Shown: piece after piece, positions 44,601 through 52,936 of the stretch
How the letters are laid out: each line of letters starts with the position of its first letter
Numbering within the stretch: position 1 is the stretch's first letter
Source: Macrostomum hystrix
Lineage: Eukaryota > Platyhelminthes > Macrostomidae
Reading direction: 5' to 3'
Assembly: GCA_950097015.1 (NCBI GenBank)
Contig: CATNEN010000001.1
Span: 6,681,501 to 6,745,500, forward strand
DNA: 64,000 nucleotides
The notes under the pieces: model-generated
Database searches by the model: none
What the model was told of the DNA's origin: nothing
The model's input: the letters and a program-made list of their open reading frames with translations, nothing else
Position numbers and translations under genes: made by a program

Positions 44601-46259
44601 ATTTCGATTTAGCGCTGATGACGTCCATCTCAGAATTGAACCTCGGCTGAACTGACATCAGCTTCTTGTTGTGTAACACCGGGCGAATCTGAAATAATAG
44701 AAAATATTGTTTTTATTCAACGAAGACTAACCTGATTAGTCTGACCCGACACCAGCTACAAAACTCTAACCGGATAATTTAATAACAAGTTGATTAAACC
44801 TGCCCCGATCTGAAATTTGAAGGCTGCGTACGGCTGTTCAGTCCATGGACTGGGAGGACGCCACACCGACCCTCAATTACCCCAGCTGATACCGATACCC
44901 TTGATTTAACAGCTGGGTGAACTGAAGCAATTCAGAGTTAAGCGTATAACTAAAGGACACAAAATATTCCAGTGGAGTCGGGAATCGAACCCCCGACCTT
45001 CAAGTCGTGAGTCCGACGCTCTAACCACTAGGCTAAAACATCTTCTAACCAGAGCAACCTGGTAACCTAGCAACAAACTGCCAGCTCAGACACTAGATAC
45101 AACTCTAGCTACGACTGGAAAACTAGAAATTTTACAACTCACCGGTTCCAAAATCACTCGATTGTTGGCCAAGTTTCTTCTCGGACTAACACCTGGCGAA
45201 TGTGTACCATCCGTTTCAGCACCGTTCGGCGCCGTTGTAGCACTGGTCTCGTCCTCTGGCACGTACCTGCCATTCGTTGCATTAGATTGGAAGTCGTATA
45301 AGTCTGAATAGGATTGGCTTTAAATAACGATTATATCTTTTGCTTTTGGTTCTATACCGACTAGCCTTTTAACCTTTCGTTGCATGCTGTAAATATAGCT
45401 AGGGGTAACGCGTTTCTTTCGCACCAAGGTCCCTGAGCTCGATTCCGCGGCGAGGCCACATTTGTTTGGGGCGCAGCCGCGGAGAGAAGGTTTGGGAGTG
45501 AGAGTGTACACTGCCTGACGATGAGAAAGTCAGGGCAGATGTACACACCTATGTGAGCGTATGTCTGTGTACAGTATCTGTGTGCGTTTGTGTGCTCAGG
45601 AGTCAGCGAAATGGGCGGAGTGCCTCCTCTCTGGAAGTCGGCTGGTGTCACAAAGGATTTGCCAGTGGCCGCAGCCCTTCTGCAATTATTATTATTATGC
45701 TAAAATTCTATGGTAAGACATGAAAGGAGATCAAATATCGCTAATCTAGAAACATAAAAGCGTAACGGGACATTGTCTTCCAGGAAAAATATCCAAAATG
45801 ACGGGGTCAAAGATCAAAATGGTCGCTGTGTACTCACGGCATCGGCTTGAATTTCTCGCCGTTAGCCAGAGCCACATAGTGTCCTTTATCCTCCAGCATG
45901 TCCAAATCTCGGAGGCGTCGTCTGCCTCTACGCGGCGTCACAATGGTCCTGACAGCGCCGCGAATCGGATTAACCGACTGAGTCACCTGTTCGAGGAAGA
46001 CGTCCCAGTCGCGAGTCTGGCGCGGATTCAGCACCAGCTTCTTGGACGGGGCGAACACGTCGCCATTTCTGTAGAGATAGACACTCTTCACGCTGCTGGT
46101 TGAACTCCTAGAGCTGGCTGTGGATGACGAACCTGCATTTTCCCGTTGAGTGGTGCCACCGCCAGGAGCTCCGGCACCGTCGTCATGCTGACCGTGAGCG
46201 CCGCTGTCATCCTGATGAGAATTCGGCTGTTCGTCACCGTCTCGATGCTTAGTAGCCAT
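38569..46259 (-). CDS. DCDC2-like: Doublecortin-domain protein (DCX x2, DCDC2-like) with C-terminal IQ motifs
   Basis: Predicted microtubule-binding protein. Exons from the start: 45838-46259, 45143-45266, 44594-44688, 44341-44475, 44109-44255, 43431-43517 (probable cassette), 41927-41983, 41474-41603, 41199-41360. Then comes either terminal exon 39550-40485, or 38953-39147 plus 38569-38676. All borders are GT-AG and all phases agree. DCX1 (about residues 58-145) shows VYLYRNGDVFAPSKKLVLNP and GAVRTIVTP; DCX2 (about 210-295) shows VYRNGDEFTPAIVILLKPSE and KLYDMNGRRIWDPKDIEHEK. A Gln-rich linker and an acidic segment follow. The long form (735 aa, 764 with the cassette) has four IQ-like motifs in polyQ; the short form (524 or 553 aa) has one. 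Paired DCX domains without a kinase fit DCDC2/DCX; IQ motifs suggest calmodulin binding. Confidence 0.82.
38953..39147 (-). CDS. DCDC2-like: Doublecortin gene, alternative penultimate exon
   Basis: 195 nt, acceptor AACTTTCAG, donor GAG|GTAAGT (consensus). Fully open in phase 0: PTNKANRNGNHSNSYKLTNV and onward, Asn/Ser-rich, ending YNFDE. It can only be reached by skipping the exon at 39550-40485, because that exon ends in a stop. All three junctions are phase 0, so the swap keeps the frame. Confidence 0.65.
39550..40485 (-). CDS. DCDC2-like: Doublecortin gene, long terminal exon: four IQ motifs in polyglutamine
   Basis: 936 nt ending in TAA, acceptor CCCGTGCAG, phase 0. IQ-like motifs AASQIQSSIKGFQTRK, AATTIQSSVRGFDTRK, AATTIQSAYKGHQTRK and ADNIQAAVNSYKTRK lie at about residues 428-450, 504-528, 639-662 and 695-717. 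They are separated by CAG/CAA-coded Gln tracts and repeated 'EQQKQQ' blocks. The plus-strand Leu/Cys/Ala-rich frames opposite this exon are shadows of the CAG codons. Confidence 0.8.
   Translation of the reverse strand, partial: AEKDQAASQIQSSIKGFQTRKTAAEKQTSQPVQIQPDKTNSKANQQQQAATNKKTDQQTQNKQQQQQQQQKKTQPTQEEKDKAATTIQSSVRGFDTRKATAEKVSEKPVEVRPDQNNSKANKAAPVAAAAATPQKQQQQQPGQQKQQQQQQQQQQPGQQKQQQQQQQPEQQKQQQQQQQPEQQKQQQQQQSEQQKQQQKDEQKQQQQKQQPTPQELDKAATTIQSAYKGHQTRKEAVAKASGKQDQQKTQPEQQQQQQQDTKKPEKTPEEAAAADNIQAAVNSYKTRKDAAKTEASKQSTATNQPQSQQQS
40680..41012 (+). mobile_element. SINE-B copy split by a MITE
   Basis: The left part CCTGAGCTCGATTCCGCGGC and GAGGCCACATTCATTT resumes at 40872 with GGGCGCAGCCACGGAGAGAA and the family body. 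The interruption is the element at 40717-40869. The head A box is missing, so this copy is 5' truncated. Confidence 0.75.
40717..40869. mobile_element. Tc1/mariner-like MITE, 153 bp, with TA target duplication
   Basis: The ends ACAGGAGAAA and TTTCTACTGT are imperfect inverted repeats (ACAG[G/T]AGAAA), flanked on both sides by TA inside a SINE-B where other copies read CATTTGGGGCGC. No coding capacity. The inner part (TTTTCATGACGATTAGTTGA and GGGAGATACAGGAAAAAAAG) recurs around and inside the 42-bp array at 52316-52845. Confidence 0.7.
41199..41360 (-). CDS. DCDC2-like: Doublecortin gene, acidic exon
   Basis: 162 nt, phase 0 to 0, acceptor CACCATTCAG, donor CAG|GTGTTT (weak). Reads DSSSFEPLQSDANELSDEDE and onward to SSERNQ. 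Glu/Asp-rich, resembling the acidic C-terminal region of DCDC2. Confidence 0.72.
41474..41603 (-). CDS. DCDC2-like: Doublecortin gene, glutamine-rich exon
   Basis: 130 nt, acceptor CATTTCAG, donor AAG|GTAACA. After one completing base it reads KPKDSQPEQQQQPKQKQQ and continues with mixed CAG/CAA Gln to EAQKPTK. Mixed codons argue for selection on the Gln tract rather than a pure CAG expansion. Confidence 0.72.
41630..41920. repeat. 19-bp minisatellite (GTGTCTGTCTAACAGTTTG), about 15 copies
   Basis: Degenerate units in an intron of the doublecortin gene. The core GTCTAACAG is shared with arrays of the RhoGEF gene but is antisense to the host gene here. Confidence 0.88.
41927..41983 (-). CDS. 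DCDC2-like: Doublecortin gene, small linker exon
   Basis: 57 nt, acceptor TTCAATTTCAG, donor AAA|GTGAGT. Reads (R/A)STIKYLAQPITPAKDSSRK. Phase 1 in, 2 out, matching both neighbours with or without the 43431-43517 exon. Confidence 0.68.
41984..42835. other. Intron sequence of the doublecortin gene
   Basis: AT-rich, no array, SINE or supported exon recognised. Confidence 0.35.
42836..43200. repeat. GA-rich array (GAGAGGAGAGAGGAGA)
   Basis: Purine-only on the plus strand with AAAGAGAG and ATAAGAGAG variants. Glu/Arg-rich and Ser/Leu-rich frames are artefacts. Confidence 0.92.
43431..43517 (-). CDS. DCDC2-like: Doublecortin gene, probable 87-nt cassette exon
   Basis: Acceptor GATACCTCCAG, donor ATGC|GTGAGT. 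Open in the required phase (1 in, 2 out): S-HYASKYLRKWQMKLLNLSSP then LTDLTCINA. Length is exactly 29 codons, so inclusion or skipping both keep the frame. No domain match recognised. Too short to be noticed by simple frame length. Confidence 0.55.
43665..44060. repeat. 17-bp G-rich minisatellite (GAGGGGTGGTGGGTGCT), about 23 copies
   Basis: Left units are GGGTTTGTGGGTGCTTTGGG; the rest GAGGGGTGGGTGCC variants. Long stretches fit G4-forming spacing (runs of G3-G4 separated by 1-4 nt) on the plus strand, which is C-rich in the host transcript. Confidence 0.9.
44109..44688 (-). CDS. DCDC2-like: Doublecortin gene, exons 3-5: second DCX domain (44594-44688, 44341-44475, 44109-44255)
   Basis: Three exons split by introns of 118 and 85 bp, phases 0-2-2-2. 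They encode IRPVLHNKKLMSVQPRFNSE and onward to CVR, then VYRNGDEFTPAIVILLKPSE and onward to LPSNRAIRK, then LYDMNGRRIWDPKDIEHEKY and onward to YVAAGHEPFLGRPYGQKLPV. The 'YRNGD', 'AI(R)KLY' and 'YYVAAG' motifs are DCX hallmarks. Confidence 0.85.
44795..45043 (-). mobile_element. SINE-A copy, minus strand, in doublecortin intron 2
   Basis: Head at the right (TAGCCTAGTGGTTAGAGCGT and GGGTTCGATTCCCGACTCC on the minus strand), body with CAGTCCATGGACTG. The 3' tail is shortened. Confidence 0.8.
45143..45266 (-). CDS. DCDC2-like: Doublecortin gene, exon 2
   Basis: 124 nt, acceptor GAATGGCAG, donor CCG|GTGAGT. Completes DCX1 (KPMP-YVPEDE) and adds a Thr/Pro/Gly linker ending NNRVILEP. Confidence 0.8.
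45405..45690 (+). mobile_element. SINE-B copy in doublecortin intron 1
   Basis: From TAACGCGTTTCTTTCGCACC and CTGAGCTCGATTCC (B box) through GGGGCGCAGCCGCGGAGAGA, AGTGTACACTGCCTGACGAT and GGAGTCAGCGAAATGGGCGG to CACAGCCCT-like end sequence. The A box is partly lost. Confidence 0.8.
45838..46259 (-). CDS. DCDC2-like: Doublecortin gene, exon 1: start and first DCX domain
   Basis: ATG at 46257-46259; 422 nt, donor CC|GTGAGT. An Asp/His/Gly/Ser-rich N terminus of about 56 residues is followed by SVYLYRNGDVFAPSKKLVLN, then RDWDVFLEQVTQSVNPIRGA and GHYVALANGEKFKPMP. This is a textbook DCX N-domain (YRNGD; L-x-Q-V-T; G-AVR; YVA-G-E-FK). An acceptor-like GAGCAG lies 22 nt upstream of the ATG. Confidence 0.87.
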
Positions 46260-47524
46260 GCGTGATAATTAATCCTGCTCAGGCAAACAATTTGTGTCAA
46301 TTAAATTTTCTTCAAAATCTTTCTAGCATAGTACCTTTTAAGCTTTGATTGAAAGTGAGATCTTCTGCTAGTTGGTCAAGCTTTAATAACGCAGACTCAA
46401 AACTGATACTGAGATCAAAGTGCGCCAACAACTGCTCAATAAATAATTAAGATAAGTCTTCTTTGTTAAGTCCTTCTGTTGGCTGAACTCGTGTAACGCA
46501 AGGTCTATAAAACTATATCTCTGAGCTGATAATATTTGACTTTTAAATTGTCGATATTGTTGAAAACATAATACTAAATTTGTCAGAGATAGGCAGAATT
46601 TATAAGTATATATATCTATACGATCAGTTATAAAAAAAAGATCTCGCCGCAGCGGAATCTAAATTCGCGCGCAGCAAACTGGCGTTGTCATTGACAACCG
46701 GTCTGAGCAGCGGAGCGACGCGTTTGAGTCGGGTAAGGGTTTTGAGGGTCCAAGGGTAGAGAAACGCTAGGCTTGGAAGGAGGCAGAGATAGAGATGGCG
46801 GAGCGAAGAGAGAGAGAGAGAGAGAGAAGGTAATGTGCAAGACCATGCGTTTGTAAGCAATCGGTGCTGCGCAGCCTGACATTGTGACCGACTGTGCTAG
46901 CTAGTAGATATCGCTATGGTAGCTTCAAATGGGACTGCACAGAGGGTAGGGACGAGAGAGCTATAACTGATAATGAGCAGAGCTAATGCTTAGTCTATGC
47001 TCAACCGCTATTAAGTATTATACGAGCTAGATAGAAGAGAATTGGAAGTCGAATAACTCGCTTAAGGCTAGAGGAGTAAATTATAATTAAGCAGTGGAAA
47101 GGAAGAGATATAGAGGCCGTATCTAGTTCTTCTAGGCAAGCATTTTTACAAGTGCTACACACTGGGGAGCATCCTAAGGATTAGCATTCTTTTCATTCTA
47201 CGAGTAGATATTGCTGCGCTATGTTCATTACTCTACTATTTTCTCAGCTTTCAACATAGCTTTTCTAACACGTTAGCTTTTTACAGTTCGTTTCATTTCC
47301 AAGTGCCAGGGTACACTCACATCTTTATGGTTCGCCGTGTCGCTATGCTAATCATGAAGGCACATTATCAAGCCACGAGTATAATTATCGCATCACCATC
47401 CAATGCGTTGTACTTATAAGGTTTTGCAACCAAATGAATCCAATGAGGTTTTTAGGCTGATGATAAATTTTCTTGCGATGATCAAAGATCAAAGAAATGA
47501 TCAATGATCAATGATCAAAGAAGT
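46260..47524. other. Upstream/intergenic region of the doublecortin gene
   Basis: Contains a short (GA)n run at 46804-46828 and otherwise unassigned sequence. The promoter of the doublecortin gene should be here; no core element was convincing. Confidence 0.35.
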
Positions 47525-50500
47525 TTTCTGGAGGGTTGTCATAGCTGAGGATCTGTGAAGGTTATGGAAGGTTGTCACAGCTGAGGATCTGAGAAGGTTA
47601 TGGAAGTTTGTCACAGCTGAGGATCTGAGAAGGTTATGGAAGTTTGTCACAGCTGAGGATCTGTAAAGGTTATGGAAGGTTGTCACAGCTGAGGATCTGA
47701 GAAGGTTATGGAAGGTTGTCACAGCTGAGGATCTGTGAAGGTTATGGAAGGTTGTCACAGCTGAGGATCTGTGAAGGTTATGGAAGGTTGTCACAGCTGA
47801 GGATCTGTGAAGGTTATGGAAGGTTGTCACAGCTGAGGATCTGTGAAGGTTATGGAAGGTTGTCGCAGCTGAGGATCTGTGAAGGTTATGGAAGGTTGTC
47901 ACAGCTGAGGATCTGTGAAGGTTATGGAAGGTTGTCACAGCTGAGGATCTGAGAAGGTTATGGAAGTTTGTCACAGCTGAGGATCTGAGAAGGTTATGGA
48001 AGTTTGTCACAGCTGAGGATCTGAGAAGGTTATGGAAGTTTGTCACAGCTGAGGATCTGTGAAGGTTATGGAAGTTTGTCACAGCTGAGGATCTGAGAAG
48101 GTTATGGAAGGTTGTCACAGCTGAGGATCTGAGAAGGTTATGGAAGGTTGTCACAGCTGAGGATCTGAGAAGGTTATGGAAGGTTGTCACAGCTGAGGAT
48201 CTGTGAAGGTTATGGAAGGTTGTCACAGCTGAGGATCTGTGAAGGTTATGGAAGGTTGTCACAGCTGAGGATCTGTGAAGGTTATGGAAGGTTGTCACAG
48301 CTGAGGATCTGTAAAGGTTATGGAAGGTTGTCACAGCTGAGGATCTGTGAAGGTTATGGAAGGTTGTCACAGCTGAGGATCTGAGAAGGTTATGGAAGGT
48401 TGTCACAGCTGAGGATCTGTGAAGGTTATGGAAGGTTGTCACAGCTGAGGATCTGTGAAGGTTATGGAAGGTTGTCACAGCTGAGGATCTGTGAAGGTTA
48501 TGGAAGGTTGTCACAGCTGAGGATCTGAGAAGGTTATGGAAGTTTGTCACAGCTGAGGATCTGTGAAGGTTATGAAAGGTTGTCACAGCTGAGGATCTGT
48601 GAAGGTTATGAAAGGTTGTCACAGCTGAGGATCTGTGAAGGTTATGGAAGGTTGTCACAGCTGAGGATCTGAGAAGGTTATGGAAGGTTGTCACAGCTGA
48701 GGATCTGTGAAGGTTATGGAAGGTTGTCACAGCTGAGGATCTGAGAAGGTTATGGAAGGTTGTCATAGCTGAGGATCTGTGAAGGTTATGGAAGGTTGTC
48801 ACAGCTGAGGATCTGAGAAGGTTATGGAAGGTTGTCACAGCTGAGGATCTGTGAAGGTTATGGAAGGTTGTCACAGCTGAGGATCTGAGAAGGTTATGGA
48901 AGGTTGTCATAGCTGAGGATCTGTGAAGGTTATGGAAGGTTGTCACAGCTGAGGATCTGTGAAGGTTATGGAAGGTTGTCACAGCTGAGGATCTGAGAAG
49001 GTTATGGAAGGTTGTCACAGCTGAGGATCTGAGAAGGTTATGGAAGGTTGTCACAGCTGAGGATCTGAGAAGGTTGTCACAGCTGAGGATCTGAGAAGGT
49101 TATGGAAGGTTGTCACAGCTGAGGATCTGTAAAGGTTATGGAAGGTTGTCACAGCTGAGGATCTGTGAAGGTTATGGAAGGTTGTCACAGCTGATGATCT
49201 GTGAAGGTTATGGAAGGTTGTCACAACTGAGGATCTGTGAAGGTTATGGAAGGTTGTCACAGCTGAGGATCTAAGAAGGTTATGGAAGGTTGTCACAGCT
49301 AAGGATCTGTGAAGGTTATGGAAGGTTGTCATAGCTGAGGATCTGAGAAGGTTATGGAAGTTTGTCACAGCTGAGGATCTGTGAAGGTTATGGAAGGTTG
49401 TCACAGCTGAGGATCTGTGAAGGTTATGGAAGTTTGTCACAGCTGAGGATCTGTGAAGGTTATGGAAGGTTGTCACAGCTGAGGATCTGTGAAGGTTATG
49501 GAAGGTTGTCACAGCTGAGGATCTGTGAAGGTTATGGAAGGTTGTCACAGCTGAGGATCTGTGAAGGTTATGGAAGGTTGTCACAGCTGAGGATCTGAGA
49601 AGGTTATGGAAGGTTGTCACAGCTGAGGATCTGAGAAGGTTATGGAAGGTTGTCACAGCTGAGGATCTGTGAAGGTTATGGAAGGTTGTCACAGCTGAGG
49701 ATCTGTGAAGGTTATGGAAGGTTGTCACAGCTGAGGATCTGAGAAGGTTATGGAAGGTTGTCACAGCTGAGGATCTGTGAAGGTTATGGAAGGTTGTCAC
49801 AGCTGAGGATCTGTGAAGGTTATGGAAGGTTGTCACAGCTGAGGATCTGTGAAGGTTATGGAAGTTTGTCACAGCTGAGGATCTGAGAAGGTTATGGAAG
49901 TTTGTCACAGCTGAGGATCTTTAAAGGTTATGGAAGGTTGTCACAGCTGAGGATCTGTGAAGGTCATAGAAGGTTGTCACAGCTGAGGATCTGTGAAGGT
50001 CATAGAAGGTTGTCACAGCTGAGGATCTGAGAAGGTTATGGAAGGTTGTCACAGCTGAGGATCTGAGAAGGTTATGGAAGTTTGTCACAGCTGAGGATCT
50101 GAGAAGGTTATGGAAGGTTGTCACAGCTGAGGATCTGAGAAGGTTATGGAAGGTTGTCACAGCTGAGGATCTGAGAAGGTTATGGAAGGTTGTCACAGCT
50201 GAGGATCTGAGAAGGTTATGGAAGGTTGTCACAGCTGAGGATCTGTGAAGGTTATGGAAGGTTGTCACAGCTGAGGATCTGTGAAGGTTATGGAAGGTTG
50301 TCACAGCTGAGGATCTGTGAAGGTTATGGAAGGTTGTCACAGCTGAGGATCTGTGAAGGTTATGGAAGGTTGTCACAGCTGAGGATCTGAGAAGGTTATG
50401 GAAGGTTGTCATAGCTGAGGATCTGTGAAGGTTATGGAAGGTTGTCACAGCTGAGGATCTGTGAAGGTTATGGAAGGTTGTCACAGCTGAGGATCTGAGA

Positions 50501-51105
50501 AGGTTATGGAAGGTTGTCACAGCTGAGGATCTGTGAAGGTTATGGAAGGTTGTCACAGCTGAGGATCTGAGAAGGTTATGGAAGGTTGTCACAGCTGAGG
50601 ATCTGTGAAGGTTATGGAAGGTTGTCACAGCTGAGGATCTGAGAAGGTTATGGAAGGTTGTCATAGCTGAGGATCTGTGAAGGTTATGGAAGGTTGTCAC
50701 AGCTGAGGATCTGAGAAGGTTATGGAAGGTTGTCACAGCTGAGGATCTGTGAAGGTTATGGAAGGTTGTCACAGCTGAGGATCTGTGAAGGTTATGGAAG
50801 GTTGTCACAGCTGAGGATCTGAGAAGGTTATGGAAGGTTGTCACAGCTGAGGATCTGAGAAGGTTATGGAAGGTTGTCACAGCTGAGGATCTGAGAAGGT
50901 TATGGAAGGTTGTCACAGCTGAGGATCTGTGAAGGTTATGGAAGGTTGTCACAGCTGAGGATCTGTGAAGGTTATGGAAGGTTGTCACAGCTGAGGATCT
51001 GAGAAGGTTATGGAAGGTTGTCACAGCTGAGGATCTGTGAAGGTTATGGAAGGTTGTCACAGCTGAGGATCTGTGAAGGTTATGGAAGTTTGTCACAGCT
51101 GAGGA
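47525..51105. repeat. 36-bp minisatellite, about 100 copies, 3.6 kb, intergenic
   Basis: The unit GAGGATCTGTGAAGGTTATG then GAAGGTTGTCACAGCT shows two main binary variants (GTGAAG/GAGAAG and GAAGGTTG/GAAGTTTG). Period 36 keeps the minus strand open for hundreds of codons (VTTFHNLHRSSA repeats), broken at 49050-49070 and 49910-49925 by indels. No start context, splice support or non-repeat domain, so it is called a repeat and not a gene. Confidence 0.96.
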
Positions 51106-51110
51106 TTTGT

Positions 51111-51823
51111 GAAGCATTTGAAGACAGCAAAAAAACTTAAGTAAACACTTTCATTTCAAAGAATTAGAAAATTAAGTCAAACAATTATTACAATTATTAC
51201 TTTGCTACTTCAAGTAGACCATAGAAATTTGAATTTAATTGACTTGTGTATAGCGCGACTGTGAGTACGTTAATACCTAAATGATGCTTATATGTTTTTA
51301 TAAATAGAATAGCAATATATTTATTTATAGTGATAATAAAATCGAAAATCAAATAAACTTTGACACTGTCAACAACTGCAACGCACCAAAAATATATTTA
51401 TGGATTTATGAAATTTTCTATTGTACAGAAGTAACAGATATAAATAATTTCAAAAGACGACAAAGAAACAACCAAGAAGAATTTTTTGTGATGATCTGTG
51501 GCTAGCGACGAAAGAGTCCAAAAGCAGAAGAATTTGGCACACAGAGCTAAGCATTTCAAATAGTTGGATAAAAAATAAGAAAAGTGATGCATTTATTGCT
51601 TTACTAAACTACTGGATCAGCAAATCACCCTTGAAGAACATTTTCAGTTTTCTCACATCGTAATTCACAATATGAGAGCACAAGGAGAAAAAAAATATAT
51701 AAATATAGGGATTTAATTTGATAAATATAGATTAGATAAAAATTAGATATAGATAAAAGGGATTTAGTTATCTCCGTAGAGTATATTTTAAAAAAACCTA
51801 GACATTCTTTTAAGAAACGTCGT
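51111..51823. other. AT-rich intergenic sequence
   Basis: No recognised gene, array or element. Confidence 0.4.
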
Positions 51824-51831
51824 TTCCCGTC

Positions 51832-51940
51832 CAGTGGCGCAACCAGGTTTTGCTTTAGGGGGGGCGGTCTTTGCGTACATTGCCCCGCGGTTCGAAGGGG
51901 GGGGGTGGCCGCCATCCCCGCCCTCCTGGTTGCGCCACTG
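51832..51940. mobile_element. hAT-type MITE, 109 bp, with perfect 8-bp target duplication
   Basis: Perfect 16-bp terminal inverted repeats CAGTGGCGCAACCAGG and CCTGGTTGCGCCACTG enclose a G/C-rich core with no coding capacity. Both flanks read TTCCCGTC (51824-51831 and 51941-51948), an exact 8-bp target-site duplication. An 8-bp duplication and CAGTGGCG-type ends are typical of hAT non-autonomous elements. Confidence 0.88.
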
Positions 51941-51948
51941 TTCCCGTC

Positions 51949-52285
51949 CATCTACTACTAGCGGTCCTTGGTTGGGATTCGAACTACTGATCATTATGTC
52001 AATGATTAATAGTAGAAAGAACAATATATTTTTCCAGTTGGGGAACGACCACGTTCCGCCCTCTGCGATGAACTGACTTTCAAAGCCGTACGAGCCAGCA
52101 TTGTCGAGATAGTCAGCGATTATTGTCGAAGACCCTGGTGACAAGGACAACTGACATTGCTCTGAATTAAGCTTTATGGCGAATCCATATTGTTTAAAGT
52201 ATTTTAGGTTTTTGCCACTAGACACCCCACGAGAATCGTTGAATATCTCGACAATGCCGATGTTTTGTGATTGTGAAAGTTGTTT
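51949..52285 (-). other. Unidentified open segment, possibly a gene fragment
   Basis: On the minus strand a frame stays open for about 110 codons outside the MITE. It reads IGIVEIFNDSRGVSSGKNLK, then YFKQYGFAIKLNSEQCQLSL and SPGSSTIIADYLDNAGSYGF. Codon choice looks gene-like and the composition is not repetitive, but I recognise no domain, and no splice site pair or start codon outside the flanking MITE was convincing. It could be a decayed exon, part of a transposon, or chance. Confidence 0.3.
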
Positions 52286-52291
52286 TATCTG

Positions 52292-52907
52292 ACAGAGGTG
52301 AAACATTTCTGGATTTTCATGGCGATTGGTTGAATATTTTAGCCCGTGTTCTCCATTTTCATGGCGATTGGTTGAATATTTTAGCCCGTGTTCTCCATTT
52401 TCATGGCGATTGGTTGAATATTTTAGCCCGTGTTCTCCATTTTCATGGCGATTGGTTGAATATTTTAGCCCGTGTTCTCCATTTTCATGGCGATTGGTTG
52501 AATATTTTAGCCCGTGTTCTCCATTTTCATGGCGATTGGTTGAATATTTTAGCCCGTGTTCTCCATTTTCATGGCGATCGGTTGAATATTTTAGCCCGTG
52601 TTCTCTATTTTCATGGCGATTGGTTGAATATTTTAGCCCGTGTTCTCCATTTTCATGGCGATTGGTTGAATATTTTAGCCCGTGTTCTCCATTTTCATGG
52701 CGATTGGTTGAATATTTTAGCCCGTGTTCTCCATTTTCATGGCGATTGGTTGAATATTTTAGCCCGTGTTCTCCATTTTCATGGCGATCGGTTGAATATT
52801 TTAGCCCGTGTTCTCCATTTTCATGGCGATTGGTTGAATATTTTAGGAGATACAGAAAAAAGAAAAACGTGGGTATTTAAAATACCCCCCAGTGGTCAGA
52901 CCACTGT
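52292..52907. mobile_element. Tc1/mariner-like MITE expanded by an internal minisatellite
   Basis: The right end GTGGTCAGACCACTGT followed by TA matches the right end of the MITE at 40717-40869 (GTGGTCAATTTCTACTGT then TA). The left end ACAGAGGTGAAACATTTCTG is placed less surely. GGCGATTGGTTGAATATTTT, present once in the 40-kb copy, is amplified here into a 42-bp array. Confidence 0.6.
52316..52845. repeat. 42-bp minisatellite, about 12.5 copies, inside the MITE
   Basis: The unit is TTTTCATGGCGATTGGTTGA followed by ATATTTTAGCCCGTGTTCTCCA, almost identical between copies (occasional GATCGG). Because 42 is a multiple of three, two forward frames stay open; they are not genes. Confidence 0.95.
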
Positions 52908-52936
52908 TAAGCTCTTCAAGTCACACAGACTAGGTG

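Noticed and set aside
47501-51117. Three long minus-strand frames (517, 285 and 398 codons) of VTTFHNLHRSSA repeats as a repetitive protein gene
   Set aside because: The open frames follow from a 36-bp period without stops; there is no unique domain, start context or splice signal, and indels shift the frame twice.
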